Of a DNA stretch of 64,000 nucleotides, positions 1 to 12,741 are shown in pieces. The DNA comes from Bombus terrestris (lineage: Eukaryota; Arthropoda; Insecta; Hymenoptera; Apidae). The stretch covers positions 13,528,364-13,592,363 of the forward strand of contig NC_063272.1 of the NCBI RefSeq assembly GCF_910591885.1, given 5' to 3'. Position 1 is the stretch's first letter; the number at the start of each line of letters is the position of its first letter. Under the pieces are notes generated by a model. The model worked only from the letters and a program-made list of their open reading frames with translations. It did no database searches and had not been told where the DNA came from. A program made the position numbers and the translations under genes.

Positions 1-2727
1 TTTGTACAAATGGGTCGTTTGGAAGAAGCAGCTAATAGTTTTGAATGGGTCATGAAAGAAAGAGCTGAATTTAAAGCAGGCTTGCATGCTGTTTTATGCC
101 ATTTTGCATTATCTCATAGGGATAAAATGAAAAGGTCATTTTTAGAGTTATTAGAGGTTCAACTTAACATAGATCAGGAGGACAGATATAATATAAGTAC
201 AGTGAGTTGGGCACGTTTATAAATATCACTATGCAAAGTGTTTTTCTGAGCATTGCCCACACTCAATAGCTATATAAGTATTTAATCTTGTGCTTTAAAT
301 CATATTGGGAAACACATTTTTGAAAAATGATTATGATTTTATGCACTAATGTTTTTATGTAGCAATTTTAAGTTTATTGATAATATTGTATCCACTAAGC
401 ACAATGTAAATACATTGCTAGTTCCCAATAAAATATTTGTTCTAGTTCTATTTTAAAATTTTTGTATTTTATTTTGTAGGATGATGCTGCTTTTAACATA
501 TTGAATGAAATTTTAAAAAATGATGATTTGTCTAAGTTGGAGAAAGAGCTAAAATTGGAAGCAGAGAAAACTATTCTTTGTGCTGCAAAACTCATTGCAC
601 CAGTAATTGAAGATACACTCACAGCTGGTTTTGCTTGGTAAGATTAAAATACTACTTAAATTAAACACTGCTAAATTTTTTTGTGTATTAATTATAATCG
701 AATTTTTTATAGGTGTGTGGATACTATAAAGTCTTCAACTTATGGACCATTAGCTGCTGATTTGGAAATAAGTAAAGCTATGGTATTTTTACATAATCGA
801 GAAACGCAATTGGCTATTGATACCTTAAAAATGTTTGAAAATCGTGAAAGTAAAGCTAATAGTTCGGCTGCGACAATGCTTTCATTTATTTACTTTCTTG
901 TAAGAAATGATATTTTTTTTTTCATTAATTATGAATAAAATATCAATAAAATAATTTTTATATCACTTTCAGCAAGGAGATTACGAACAAGCGGAAAGAT
1001 GCGGAGAAATCGCTCGAAATGCGGATAGTTACAATGCAGCAGCTTATGTTAATTTATCAGCCTGTGCAATCAGAAAGGGTGAATTAAATATTGCTAGAGA
1101 ACTTCTCTTATGCTCATTAGATACGGATGCTAGTCACGTGCAAGCTCTTTATAATTTAGGTAATTATTACTACTAACGTGGAAGTAAAAATATCAAATAT
1201 TTTATGAAATCTCATTTAATAGGGTTAGTATATAAAAAGCAAAATATGTATGAAGAAGCATTGGAATGTTTTTGGAAAGTTCGTAATATTGTTAGACATG
1301 ATCCACAAACAGTATATCAAATTGGTCAATTATATCAACTTATGAATGATATAGACCAAGCATCAGAATGGTATTATGATTTTATATGCATCTTGAAATT
1401 GATTTTAATTTGAGTAATTAATATTTGAATTTATATTAGGTACAATCAATTACTTGGTATAATACCATGTGATCCTGGAGTTTTGCAAAAAGTGGGCGAA
1501 ATGTATGATGCTGGTGGAGATAAACAACAAGCTTATCAATTTTATAGCGATGTAAACTTTTTTATTGTACACATATTTTATTTTATTCTACTATATTTTA
1601 TTATTAAAGTTTATATCTGTCCAGTCTTATAGATTTTTTCCCGCCAATTTTGAGGTAATCGATTGGCTTGGATCATATTTCGTATCGATGCAACTTGCTG
1701 AGAAAGCGCTAGTTTATTTTAAGAAAGCAGTAGAACTTGCTCCTGATGAGCCAAGATGGCGATTACTTGTCGCTGCATGTTTAAGACGAATTGGTCAATT
1801 TCACAAAGCTGTTTTGGAGTATCAAGATATTCATAATAAGTTTCCTGAGAATATTGAATGCTTGAAATTTTTGGTTCGTTTATGTAGTGATCTCGGCTTA
1901 AAAGAAGCACAATTATATGCAACAGAATTAAAACGCGCCGAGAAAGCGAAAGAATTGAAGGATAGACAAGGATCAGCAAGACCAGGTACAAACGGTGTAT
2001 ATCTTTGACTGTATGAAACATGGTATTATTACTATATTTAATACCTATATATAGGTTCAAGAAGAAGTAATAGTGGGGCATCATCACGAACTGGTTCTGG
2101 AATGAGCGTATTATCAGACCACAGGTCAAGTCCCACATTTAATAGAAGAGAAAATCAAGGTTTAAGTAGTGCTGGTATCGCGCGACCTAATCGAGTTTCT
2201 GCAACTGAAAATATTACGGACGTGGCAAACGATGTCACTGATCAAACAGGTACGCACTCTTTTGCGTTGAAACCGTTACAAAAAAATAATAAATTTTATG
2301 ATCGGTATAATTTGCAAAATAGTAGATATACGAATGCTTAGTACAGTTATCAAAGTGTCGGGAATACGTAGCTTTATTTGAAATGAACATTAACAAGGAT
2401 GATTTACCGATGATAGTTGAACTACGCTAATGGATTGAATAGATGATAGATGAGTCTAGCTATTTTGAATAGTCTATTTTTGATCCTTGTATACAATAAT
2501 GAATCCCAAACTTGTACGGCATCTTATTGTTTATTATCGACTTTTTAAACGATTTAAAAGGAAATACTACACAAAGAGGTGTTACAAGTGCATGTAAAAT
2601 ATTTTCTATAGGTACTCCTTATGTTGATCCCATTGGCCCGTTACCTGTTCGTCCTATGACGTCTGCCGGAAAAAGAGATGATGATTTTGGTGATGAAGAA
2701 CTCGGGGATGATCTGTTGCCGGAATAG
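1..2727 (+). CDS. IFT88: Intraflagellar transport protein 88 (3' part, 9 exons)
   Basis: TPR-repeat subunit of the IFT-B complex, which carries cargo along cilia; the fly orthologue is nompB. Exons by frame, phase and GT/AG sites: 1-201, 480-637, 713-899, 973-1159, 1223-1370, 1440-1551, 1625-1985, 2055-2249 and 2612-2727. They join without a stop into 554 codons plus TAG. The window opens inside the gene, so roughly the first third of the protein (vertebrate IFT88 is a little over 800 aa) lies to the left. Visible landmarks that fit the family are KLIAPVIE, AADLEISKA, the TPR run with ALYNLGLVYKKQ, QIGQLYQLM, EVIDWLGSYF, KFPENIECLKFLVRLCSDLG, and the C-terminal YVDPIGP followed by DEELGDDLLPE. 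A Ser/Arg/Asn-rich linker lies between the TPRs and the tail. Introns are short (61-362 nt). In insects this gene is expected mainly in ciliated sensory neurons. Identity is very secure; the exact exon edges are slightly less so. Confidence 0.96.
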
Positions 2728-2840
2728 TATGAATTTGTTATATTTATTATTTTTATATTTTATCTTATTGTTTTTATAAACGTAATGCTAGTTAAAAGTA
2801 CAAAGCAAAATATCTCACGTGTTTTAATTTTATGGCAACG

Positions 2841-2846
2841 AATAAA
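2841..2846 (+). other. Poly(A) signal of IFT88
   Basis: Canonical AATAAA 114 nt after the IFT88 stop codon. It is the first such hexamer downstream, giving a short 3' UTR. Confidence 0.5.
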
Positions 2847-3361
2847 TGAAAATAGAGACATAAGTTTATACATCTTTTTCACTTGAGTTAATCTCGTTTG
2901 GTATCAGTAATTAAGCTTACATGAAAAACCTCACGTGCGCGTTTATCTACTTCATCAATGTCGTAAAGTTTAACTTCAGAAATGGAGTTATTACCGTTCC
3001 TTCGCATGTTCTCATCAGGTTTTCAAAGTCAAGTCTGAATATACCGAAGTCTTAATATCATGTTTTTATGAATTATCATTTCGAAGTGCAACTTACTTGT
3101 CTATAGAATGGTACTATACATTACGAAACCACGAGGGTCGAGCAATTGTAACGATCTAAATTTAAACACACTGACCACTTTAATCAAACTCCATTCAGCC
3201 TATGTAGCTTAGGGGACGGATGTTATTTTATTGTAGCTATGTTCAAACTTCATTCAACTGACATAATGCGAACCTGTAAGGACATTGGGAACGTACTGTT
3301 CTAAACTTCTATACCTTTATCATATTTACGTTAAATAAATTTCTATTGTTATATGTAGTAG

Positions 3362-3396
<35 letters not shown>

Positions 3397-3449
3397 ACGG
3401 TCTCGATTTCTCTCATCTTTTACCGAGTTCATCACGAGATTATCGTAGG
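2847..3449. other. Intergenic spacer with (TA)n tract
   Basis: AT-rich spacer between IFT88 and the next CpG-rich block. It contains a (TA)n microsatellite at about 3363-3393 and a CACGTG E-box at 2932-2937. I see no coding exon. Confidence 0.6.
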
Positions 3450-4008
3450 AATTGAGGATCCATGGATCTACCGAAAAGATTGTGGGAAAAAGGCGAGAGG
3501 TATCAGCTGCGCGACGCTTGAGAAAGCTTTACGTTTATGCGCGTATTACATGGTTTTGTATCGCGAGTACAATATCACGTGGTCTCAATGCGTGCGATAT
3601 CCTAGAACGCGTGTGTGTATCCGCATTCACGCGATGCATCAGAGAGACTGTCACGAGTTAAGACTGTCTGTGCACGAAAAGGGGCAAGCATAGGACAGAT
3701 GTAGTGGTCGCGTGTGTGAAACGTGTAAACGCGTGTGTGGGCACGAAGGCGCGCGCACGTAATACGCGCCGATATGGTTTTAAAGTTCGAGCAGTGGGGA
3801 AAGCGACAATCTGGAGGCTCGACTAGTTGCTACTCTGAGGCGGAGTACATTTCACGGTATCCCACCCACGTGCTTGTACGTGTGAGTGAGCTCTGTCACG
3901 TCTCGAGAAGTTTACAGTCACTGACCGGTAACTGGACCCAGCGAAGGATAGGAAAGGATCAAGAAGCTGAATCGCGCGAGTCGACAGTCATACGTAGAAA
4001 GTATTAGG
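3450..4008 (+). promoter_or_regulatory. CpG-rich promoter/leader exon candidate (hexokinase distal?)
   Basis: A block with many CpG dinucleotides set in AT-rich DNA, ending in a strong 5' splice site (TAGG|GTGAGT, GT at 4009). No conserved protein is readable. It contains CACGTG at 3576-3581 and 3867-3872. The next good same-strand acceptor before a start codon is TTTTCCAG at 8155, just before the hexokinase ATG, so a distal non-coding first exon of hexokinase is the simplest reading. The left edge is approximate. It could instead be an unrelated non-coding RNA. Inference only. Confidence 0.35.
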
Positions 4009-7000
4009 GTGAGTTTATATTTTGTTTTCGTAGAACGGAGCGCACGCGCTAGTCAACACCATCAGGCTCGTTGATCCTTGACAATAGGAGTATGTTTGAT
4101 TTGTTCAAACGGCGTCGATGTCATCGTAATATTATGTATTGCTTCCGAGTCCTCGATTAACGCAGACTTATTATTTCTCTAACTGGTTTCAAACGTTGAT
4201 GTCGTTGTCGCGGCATGAGAAATTCAATGTGAAGGCATCTATTTCTAGTGTTTACTTTGTTGACGAGACCACGTGGGTCCTTGAAATGTTACACTGCAGG
4301 TGTTGTCATCGTACTTTAACGTATTCCTATGATTTTACTCGAGTACAGTTTTAACTTTACGCTCATCGAACTATTCAAAATTCAAACGTTATTATCGTCA
4401 CATCTCGTACATATTCACGCTGCATTTTCTTTGCACTTTATTAGACTTTGTCATTGACGATTCATGTATTATGTTGCGGGTATTACTGTTTGTCAAACAT
4501 CGACTATTTCTGATAAATATCTTATCTTCTGGTCCGATCGTTATCGATGAAATTAATTTTGTAAAATACAATGTGTCGAGAGACGTATGAGCTTATCGCA
4601 TGATTTTTAATACCTTTTGAAATTAAAGTCATGTACTTTATCTTCGCCGTGATATTCTAAATGTATTATATATATCTAAATAGTCGTCACTGTCACATTT
4701 TCCTTGGCGCATAAACGCGACCAATCAACACGAAATATTGACAGCTATTTAAGCAACACGTGTTTATGAACGTGTTTCGGATTTAGTGATTTCACCAATA
4801 ACTAAAATGCCTCTAAAAATAACGCGTTGATGGCGTAAACCATACGATATTATCACGAGTTTCTCGTTTAATTGCAAAATTTTAGTACATTAATTATGTC
4901 ATCTATTACTTGTGTATTACTACGATATGGTATCGCTAAAATAGATAACGACTTTTTCTTCTTTAGTAGCAGACAAACAATTTCGAGGTTTGCATTCGTC
5001 GCTCGATACTTTGCTTAAGTTTTTGGTTGTTGAGGTTATTCGGTATATAAAGAGAGAAAAACGCGTGGATAAAGTGTAAGATACAAAATATATATTTAAC
5101 TTGATAGTGGAATACAGGAATACAATTTGAGCTGGTCCAGATCCGCACGCTAGCAGTGTTACTTTATGACTGAAAACCCCGAAGCCAACGTCGCCTGTCT
5201 ACAGTTTATGGTCTGCCTCCCTGCTATTCTTTTGTCTATATGCTGTCGATGGCTTCAGCGCTTGAGAAAGCTAAAAAGACCAGATGTGGAGTTTTCCTAG
5301 AAGTGGTGACCACTTCAACATTGGTAAAAGAAAGAAATGAAGAAATCCAATATTTCGAAACGTAAAATGAGCCGTTGCGTTATCAAGGGAATTCTATTCG
5401 ATTAAGATTTATTCGAGACCTTGGTGATAATGGTCCCGTAATTCACGGAAGCTCTATAATTCAAGCGGTAAAGATCATACATAATAACTGGCCATGCTCT
5501 TAACGAAAGGGCAGTCCGTTATCGTGAATGCAAAATGCGTTTCGTCAAAAGCTGCTCATGAGTTCAATTTTACAACAAGTTGATTGAATAAACACTGCGC
5601 TCAACGTACGTTTTGCACGCTGTTCGTACGTCGAACTCTCGTGTCATTCTACTTACGTCATATTCGTTAATCTGATAAATTGAACGTGGTAACGATAAAT
5701 TAACGATAAATTAACGATAAACGAAAAAAAAGGCACAGTGGAGATCTTTAATCGCGATAGGCGAAGAACTGCTTAACGGAGTTCGTATTTCTCAATGGGA
5801 TTATCATTCGCAGAAGAAGGTGCCGTGACGATTGGCATGGTCCCTGTGACGAGTGTGCGTATTGCACTATGGATTAGAATCATCGCGTCAAGTCAAGTGG
5901 CTAAATTATCCTGGTTGATGCTTTGCACCTTCCAATTGATTTTAATGGAGCTTCGTTCAGAAGCGACTTTGCTGTCTCGAAGAACGTTCTGGTGACATTT
6001 CATGATTTCTTCTTCCATTGGTAATCGACCGTGAAAAATCTATCGCGAATTGACCAACTTAAATGATCATCGATCAAATTAACCGACTCATCAGACAGAG
6101 ACCGTTGCGGTTCGAAGCTAAGAACACAGTAATCGAGCTTGCTTCCATACGGTTACAGCGCGGATTCTAACGTTTAGCTACAATTTACGACCAGTACATA
6201 GCAATTCTATCGTTCGTACTTTATAAGTACGTTTTTTCTTGCGTCTCTCTTTTTCTTACTTGTGGATTGTTAGTTCGGAAGTTAGTCAGCGTCTTTTCTT
6301 TCATTTCATTCTTTTACGTTCAATTTTTTCCTATCTGCCTATAAATAATTGCAAATTAATTAACATTAACAATGGAAATATCAGGGAGAAACCGTGGAGG
6401 GAAAGTAACTAAGAAACGGGTAAAGAGATAATAAAAGAAATATGTATGTCATTGATATGCGAGGAACACGAGATGTAGCTCGAACAATCTTGCTCACCGA
6501 ACGGGTTCTTCAACTTTTATGTCCTTAATATCGACGTCAAGACTGGAATTTATCTTCTTTTTTAATGCACCGAACGCTTTATTTCTCGAGATATGAATAT
6601 TCTTCATTACATTTCAGTATTTAAACAGCTCGATAACGGAGCTGATAATATTTTAAAATTCAATTAAGTTTTTAAGTTCGCTGAACTACTCGATCGATTC
6701 AAATGGTCAGTTTATGCATAAGACTGTAGGCACTTGTAATATGTAAGTACGCGCAAGCGCAACGCGTGTATTCTGATTCTAGCATACGAGTGTATTTATT
6801 GTGTACCGACAACATGCATCTACAGAGACATCCATCGAACACACAAGAAATTCGGATAAAGAATCGCGTCCATAAATGGCGGCGAGTGATTCTGTACGTT
6901 GCACTTCTTTCGCGTCGAATTTGAAGAATGTCGCAACCTCGACAGGGTGTGATTAGTGAACGGTGTATTTCTTCTCCTTGGTGGATCTCCTTTAAATTTT

Positions 7001-7799
7001 GTGATCAGTATTATCATTTGTCTGCCACTGTTGCAATATATTTACGAGTTCATATGATTGGCTCCTCATTATCATTAAGGTTTTCTATTTGGTCGATAAG
7101 ACTGTCTGTATGAGCAAAATATTTTAGCCAATGTATCATGGCTATCGTGAAATTGTTAGAAGGAATGTTCGTACGAGTTACATCAAGCAACCGTATATTT
7201 CCGTTTTATCAATTAATGACGAGATAATGTTACGATGGTTGATGACCTGTAGAGCAAAGAGTGCCTATCTGGTAATGATATCGGTCAAGCAATTATGTCT
7301 TCCTATAAGTTTTAGATAAAATGGTCTTTTCCTTCCCATTGTGGTCGATGTAGTTGCAGGTGCATACGATATATGATTGTTTGTTAAATTCTTTTCAGAC
7401 TTACCGAATAGATGAACCGCCGTTTTCACATCCAAAAAGCTTATGCCTCGTTATTTGGCTTGTAGAATTATCATTATATCCGGTATTAATTAATTTAAGT
7501 AATGTAATCGAACGGTGTAGAATTAATCGTTATTTGCGTCATGGTTAATAGCGGATTAGTTCAAAGGAAATGCTAAACGTAACGTAACGTAAACGTCTGG
7601 TTGCTGTTTCTTGAGAACGCGATGTTATAATTCACGTGACTCGATTACGGTGTTATCAAACGTTATAAAACATCATGGACTTTCAACTTTTCGTTTAACA
7701 GCAACTCTCTCGTGTTATCATCTAGCCGAAAGTCAAGGAAAAGAGTGGAAGTAGGGAAAATAAATAAGCGTAATAGTAAACGGAGTGATCTCTTTAACT
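4009..7799. other. Spacer or first intron upstream of hexokinase
   Basis: No convincing coding exon. It holds CACGTG at 4270-4275, 4757-4762 and 7633-7638. A promoter-like arrangement lies at 4730-4762 (CCAATCA, then CTATTTAAG). There is an 11-bp tandem repeat, TAACGATAAAT, repeated three times at 5690-5721, and a short signal-peptide-like ORF at 5208-5300 that I treat only as a finding. Confidence 0.5.
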
Positions 7800-7959
7800 C
7801 GACATCAGAAAGTCTCTCGTGCTCGTGAAGAACCACGCGACAATTCGTTTCGTCGCGCACACCTACCTTGTCAGCCGTCACAGAAAATTCATTCACGTAG
7901 TAGCATCGCTTCTCTCATTCAAGAAGCTTCTACCTAAAGATAACGTTTGTGACAATCAG
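7800..7959 (+). other. Putative proximal 5' non-coding exon of hexokinase
   Basis: Ends in a near-consensus donor (AATCAG|GTGAGC, GT at 7960), 196 nt before the acceptor at 8154-8155 that opens the hexokinase start-codon exon. The 5' edge cannot be seen and 7800 is a placeholder. If correct, hexokinase has a short proximal leader besides the possible distal one near 4.0 kb. Confidence 0.4.
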
Positions 7960-8175
7960 GTGAGCACGGGATATGTGTTTTTTACTTTTATTTTTTCTTC
8001 TAATGACTCTATCGTCACTGATCTTCTAAAGCTTGTTGTACGTTAGACCAAAGATTGTACCAGAACTCTTATTATGCGTTGTTCGTTCTTTTCGTGTTTC
8101 GCCAGTCAAGTTCCATAAATATTCTATATTGGCTGATGATTTTCTTATTTTCCAGATAAATAAAAACTTGCAAAC

Positions 8176-11100
8176 ATGGTCGTCCCTACGGAACATGCTC
8201 TTAACGAGGCGATACAAGTAGCGCCGTTGGTACTTTCGGACGAAGTAAAGAGACATAAAGTGAGTAGATATAATGCGTTTGCATTTTACACTCCACGTTG
8301 TTATTTAGAAGATTTTTTGTCTGTCTTGAACTTTTATCCTTTAGACTTATACGAATCAGAGGGAACTCGCAGTTCTGTCGCAATCGGGCGGGTGCGAACG
8401 TTCGATAAGGATGTCATTGAAAGAAACAAGACGAAGTTATGAAAATCATGGATTCAAACATCCATCATACTTACTGCTTACGAATGTTATTTGATCGCGT
8501 CCTGCTATTTCAAGAATTTGTCGAGCGATACGTCATCGGATCGCTAAAAAACATCCGTGCTCCGACGTTGTATCTATGTATTTATATGTTTTTTTCCCGG
8601 CTAGTCTATACGCTTCTTGCATAATTGATCGATATCTGACCGATCAATGTCAACTAGATTGAATCATTTCCGATGTAAGAAATGGCGAACACCGAGTCCT
8701 TAACCTTACGACATTCTCGTTAAGAGTTTACTGGCACCGATCGATCCTGCACACATACTTTCACTTTTGTTCCTGTCGATCTCTGTAGCAATGCCCACTA
8801 AGAGCAATTTATTCCGTCTGGTATATGCACTTTTCTTGAACGTATGATTACTTACGTAACCGTTTGTCGTTTATATAGAAACCGTTTAATTCGTGACAAT
8901 ATGCGTGCTGTGTCTTAAGGAGAATTCAAGGGAATTTTTCTTCTAATATTTTGTAGCTTGATAATCAAAGAATTCAGCGCAAAATGAACAATTACCGATA
9001 TACGATGTGATTAATATTTTTCTATAAGATACTACAATTAAGATGGATTAAACTGAATTCGACCAGTTATCATTCGTTTAGTCTCAAACCAGTCGCAAGT
9101 CATTTGCTTATCACGAGTCGGGGCATAGGGTTATCATAACGAATTTTTACTATAAAGAGTTCAAGATTTTCAAATAAGTTATCGACGAAGATACGTTGCT
9201 TCATGCGATGATAAAACGGATAGAATGAGAATAATTAATAGTTCTATTGATCCACTGTAACAATCGGTTGGAGATCAAAAAATAACAAAGCTTTCATGTT
9301 TCCTTTAATTGAATAGGATTTCGTAACAATCGACAATGCAAACGTCCGTGTGGGCTCGTACGATAAATGTTTTCATAGAGAATGTTACGCAACTGGAAAC
9401 AAGTTACCCACGCGCTCTTTTTGTATTTGATTAAAGTAGACCCAGCAATGTCATGGTTAATTTCTGTTTATTCTTATTTCTCCATGACTCGAGTTCCTTC
9501 CTTGATCTTTTTCAAATCGATATAAAGCAGATAAGCGTCACGAGAACAAGACATGGTAATAATTTCATCTACCGCTATCACTGTATATCGCGTTGACAAT
9601 TCAATCCATGAAACAAGCAATAAATTTCTTTCCACTTAAACTGTCGTGTCGCTTAATACCTTTTGTCTTGTGCAGTACCGGAGATTGTTTACGTACGAAT
9701 ATAGAGCAGTACGCGGATATATTTTCTTTCCTAGCGACGAGCTCGTAATTTCCACAACAAGATGGCATTATTTGATCAAGACATTTTCTTGTCTTTCACT
9801 CGTCGGTTTAATATCGATTTTCAGAATTTGTACGTTCTGCCTTGGTAGTGATGTTTGCGTGAATGCAACCGGTTTGCCTTTGAGGAAGTGAAATATTAGT
9901 ATTATCCTGGTTATGAGATGTCTGCTTTTGATATTCTACTTGCATGCGTATGTTGAACTCTAAAATAGAAAATAATCGAGATGGGGTATTGAAAATTTGT
10001 AGATTTGATCCGTGTACAATGTACAGGCGAAGATATCCAACGAAAATATACAATGTACAAACAGCGTTCATTTGTTGCTATAGCACTACATTTCTTACAT
10101 AAACTCGAACGTAAAGACTATTTTATCGCATGTGTTAAGTATCTTATTGTTCGATTAGAACTTCCGTCAAGTAGCAAATGTCTCTATTGTCGGAAAATTT
10201 AACCATTTTATCATCGCGATTTGCCATCTGATTAGTATGAACGTAGATTCTACCTCTGGTGTGTCTATTAGAATCCCATTACAGATCACGTAACAGAGAG
10301 CAAGGTAAATACGAAAATTCCTTATAATCTTTATCAAAGGATTATTAAGATTTATAACTCGCGGAAAATTTCCCGACGACATTGTTTCGATCAAACAATT
10401 TCTATTACTATCACGCGGATCATATAACGATGGCTTAAAGGATTTTATTTATAGATCGAAACAAGACTGGCACGGCTACGGTTTTCGGCTGCCACTGTAA
10501 GGAAGATCCAGGATGTTTTTGTGTCGGAAATGAATAAAGGAATTCACCAGCAGCCGTCGTCACTGCAGATGGAGAATACCTATGTCCCGGAGTTTCTCGA
10601 TGGCACAGGTTCTTATAATTCAAATCTTTGATAGGATTTTTTCCCAATTTGATAAATATTATTTTCCAATATGTGATCAGCAGGAATTTTATGCGATTAT
10701 ACAATAGTTATTACGATATCTTGTGTATATATGTTGTAATCTAATAATACGAGTGGAACAACTGTAGCTTCTAACTTTGTTAGTTTTGTCTAGTTAGTCA
10801 CAATATTGAAAGATCAATGCAAAATATTTTCAGAGGAGGGCTTGTATTTGGCGCTGGACCTTGGAGGCACGAATTTCCGAGTGCTTCTTTTAGAATTGCT
10901 TCATGGTACACCTATACGCGAAAAAGTGAAGAAATATCACATTAGCTCTGATTTGAGAGTAGGCTCGGGGATTCGTCTGTTTGATTACCTAGCAGAATGC
11001 GTCAGTGATTTCGTCATTTCACAGGGTCTTCAGGATGTAGAGCTTCCTCTTGGTAAATTGGAATCAATATACTTCACGTTTGAGACATCGGGAGAATCAC

Positions 11101-12741
11101 GTGTGAGGTTTTTAATTGCTCTGTCTGTGGTCCGTAGTTTCTCAGAAATAACTTTTTGTGATTCTAGGATAATTGCAATTGTTTCGAGTTCGAGCAAAAA
11201 TTCTATCTGAGAGTGTTAATCTTGAAATGTTTTCAAGCACTTCTTGCTATCAGCTCTTAAGTATTGTGTCTTACATTGATTTTACGAATCCAAGTGGATG
11301 ATACTTGTTGTCGATTAGATTATCCTGATCTCATACGTGATCAATAATTCTCCAAACGGGATGATTAATATACAACATGAATATATTCATCGAGTATACA
11401 TTTCAGGATTTACGTTCTCCTTCCCGATAATTCAACATTCGTTGGATATTGGAGTACTGGTGACTTGGACTAAAACCTTCAATTGTCCCGACGTTGTTAA
11501 CGAAGATGCCGTGAAATTGCTTCACGAAGCTTTGGATCGTCGAGGAGACACTAAAGTGAAAGTCGTGGCGATTCTGAACGACACTACAGGAACATTGGTG
11601 CAGGGATCAACGTTAGATCATAATACTGCAATTGGACTTATTTTAGGCACCGGTAGCAATGCCTGTTATCTTGAACGAGCTGACAGAGTCGAACATTGGG
11701 AAACTGAGAGACACGGAGAACGCGAAGTACTTTTTTTAAATATTTTGTTTTGATATAGGGCAAACATTTGTCCTCGAATATTAAGTTGCTCATTGTTATT
11801 GCAGGTTATTATCGACATTGAATGGGGTGCATTTGGAGATAATGGTGTCCTGGACTTCATTAAAACAGACTACGATCGTGAAAATGATGCGAATTCGCTT
11901 ATTGTAAATTCATTTACGTGAGTATCAATTCCCTTGAAAAATGTGGAACATAAAAGCTCTACTTCTGGTAAATTTACTACGATTTTTTAAATTATCAGAT
12001 TCGAGAAGTATATTAGTGGAAAATACTTAGGCGAGATTGTGCGGGTAGTGCTCGCAAAGTTAACCAAAGAAGGCCTTCTATTTATAGGGGATCACACGCC
12101 CGGATCCCTTTTAGTCCCGGGCAATCTCACAAGCGATTTAGTATCTGATATCGAACAGTATGTTGTTTTCAATTAAAAAACTTCATAGTATATCTTTATT
12201 TCCAATACTATACGTAAATATTAAATTGTAGAGACTCTGTGGACGGTGGCGATAGCAGTACGAAGGAAATTTTAATGAAGTTTGGTATCGTTCCGGACAA
12301 CGAGGACGTGAAAATAGTACAATACGTTTGCGAAGTGGTATCTAATCGTGCAGCTCTTCTCGTTTCGATATGTAAGTTGAAGTGTGTAATAGAACTAGTA
12401 GTACTAAATAATATTAGTTTGTTAACCAAATTTATTTCTTTAGGCCTAGCAGTCTTGTTAAAACGAATCGATAAGAAGAGCGTCACAATTGCTGTAGATG
12501 GATCTCTTTACAAACATCATCCTAGACTAGAGACATGGATAAAACGATATATTCCACTGTTAGCTCCTGATCATGAAGTATGCTTTCATATAATATATTT
12601 TATTGTTTTATTTTGGCCCACAAAATTAACTTATTAATCGTGTATATATAGTTCAAGATGATCCATGCCGAGGACGGAAGCGGAAAGGGTGCTGCATTGA
12701 TTGCTGCAATCGCACAAAGACTTCAGAAAAGATTAGATTAG
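8176..12741 (+). CDS. Hex: Hexokinase (complete, 9 coding exons, 470 aa)
   Basis: ATP-dependent phosphorylation of glucose and other hexoses to hexose 6-phosphate, the entry step of glycolysis; cytosolic. Coding exons: 8176-8259, 10455-10608, 10834-11052, 11407-11726, 11805-11917, 11999-12157, 12232-12371, 12444-12577 and 12652-12741. All phases agree and total 1413 nt including TAG, a normal single-domain insect length. Visible motifs: phosphate-binding [13 protein letters not shown] (about residues 85-97), sugar-binding FTFSFP (154-159) and WTKTFNC, catalytic Asp211 in [16 protein letters not shown], glucose-binding Glu in [10 protein letters not shown], adenosine-site [11 protein letters not shown] and [11 protein letters not shown]. 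Everything needed for catalysis is present. The start is the ATG 21 nt inside the exon opened by TTTTCCAG (8155), giving MVVPTEHAL. Exon 2 has a weak donor (GTTCTT at 10609). Which insect paralogue (Hex-A or Hex-C type) it matches cannot be decided here. Confidence 0.96.
8260..10454 (+). other. Hexokinase intron 1 (2.2 kb)
   Basis: AT-rich intron between the N-terminal exon and the exon beginning [10 protein letters not shown]. Donor GTGAGT at 8260, acceptor TTTATTTATAG at 10454. I see no alternative coding exon in it, though an alternative N-terminal exon cannot be ruled out by eye. Confidence 0.7.

Noticed and set aside
3346..4007. Several 70-115-codon plus frames in the CpG-rich block
   Set aside because: No family motif; one runs out of a (TA)n tract. 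The block reads better as promoter or leader exon.
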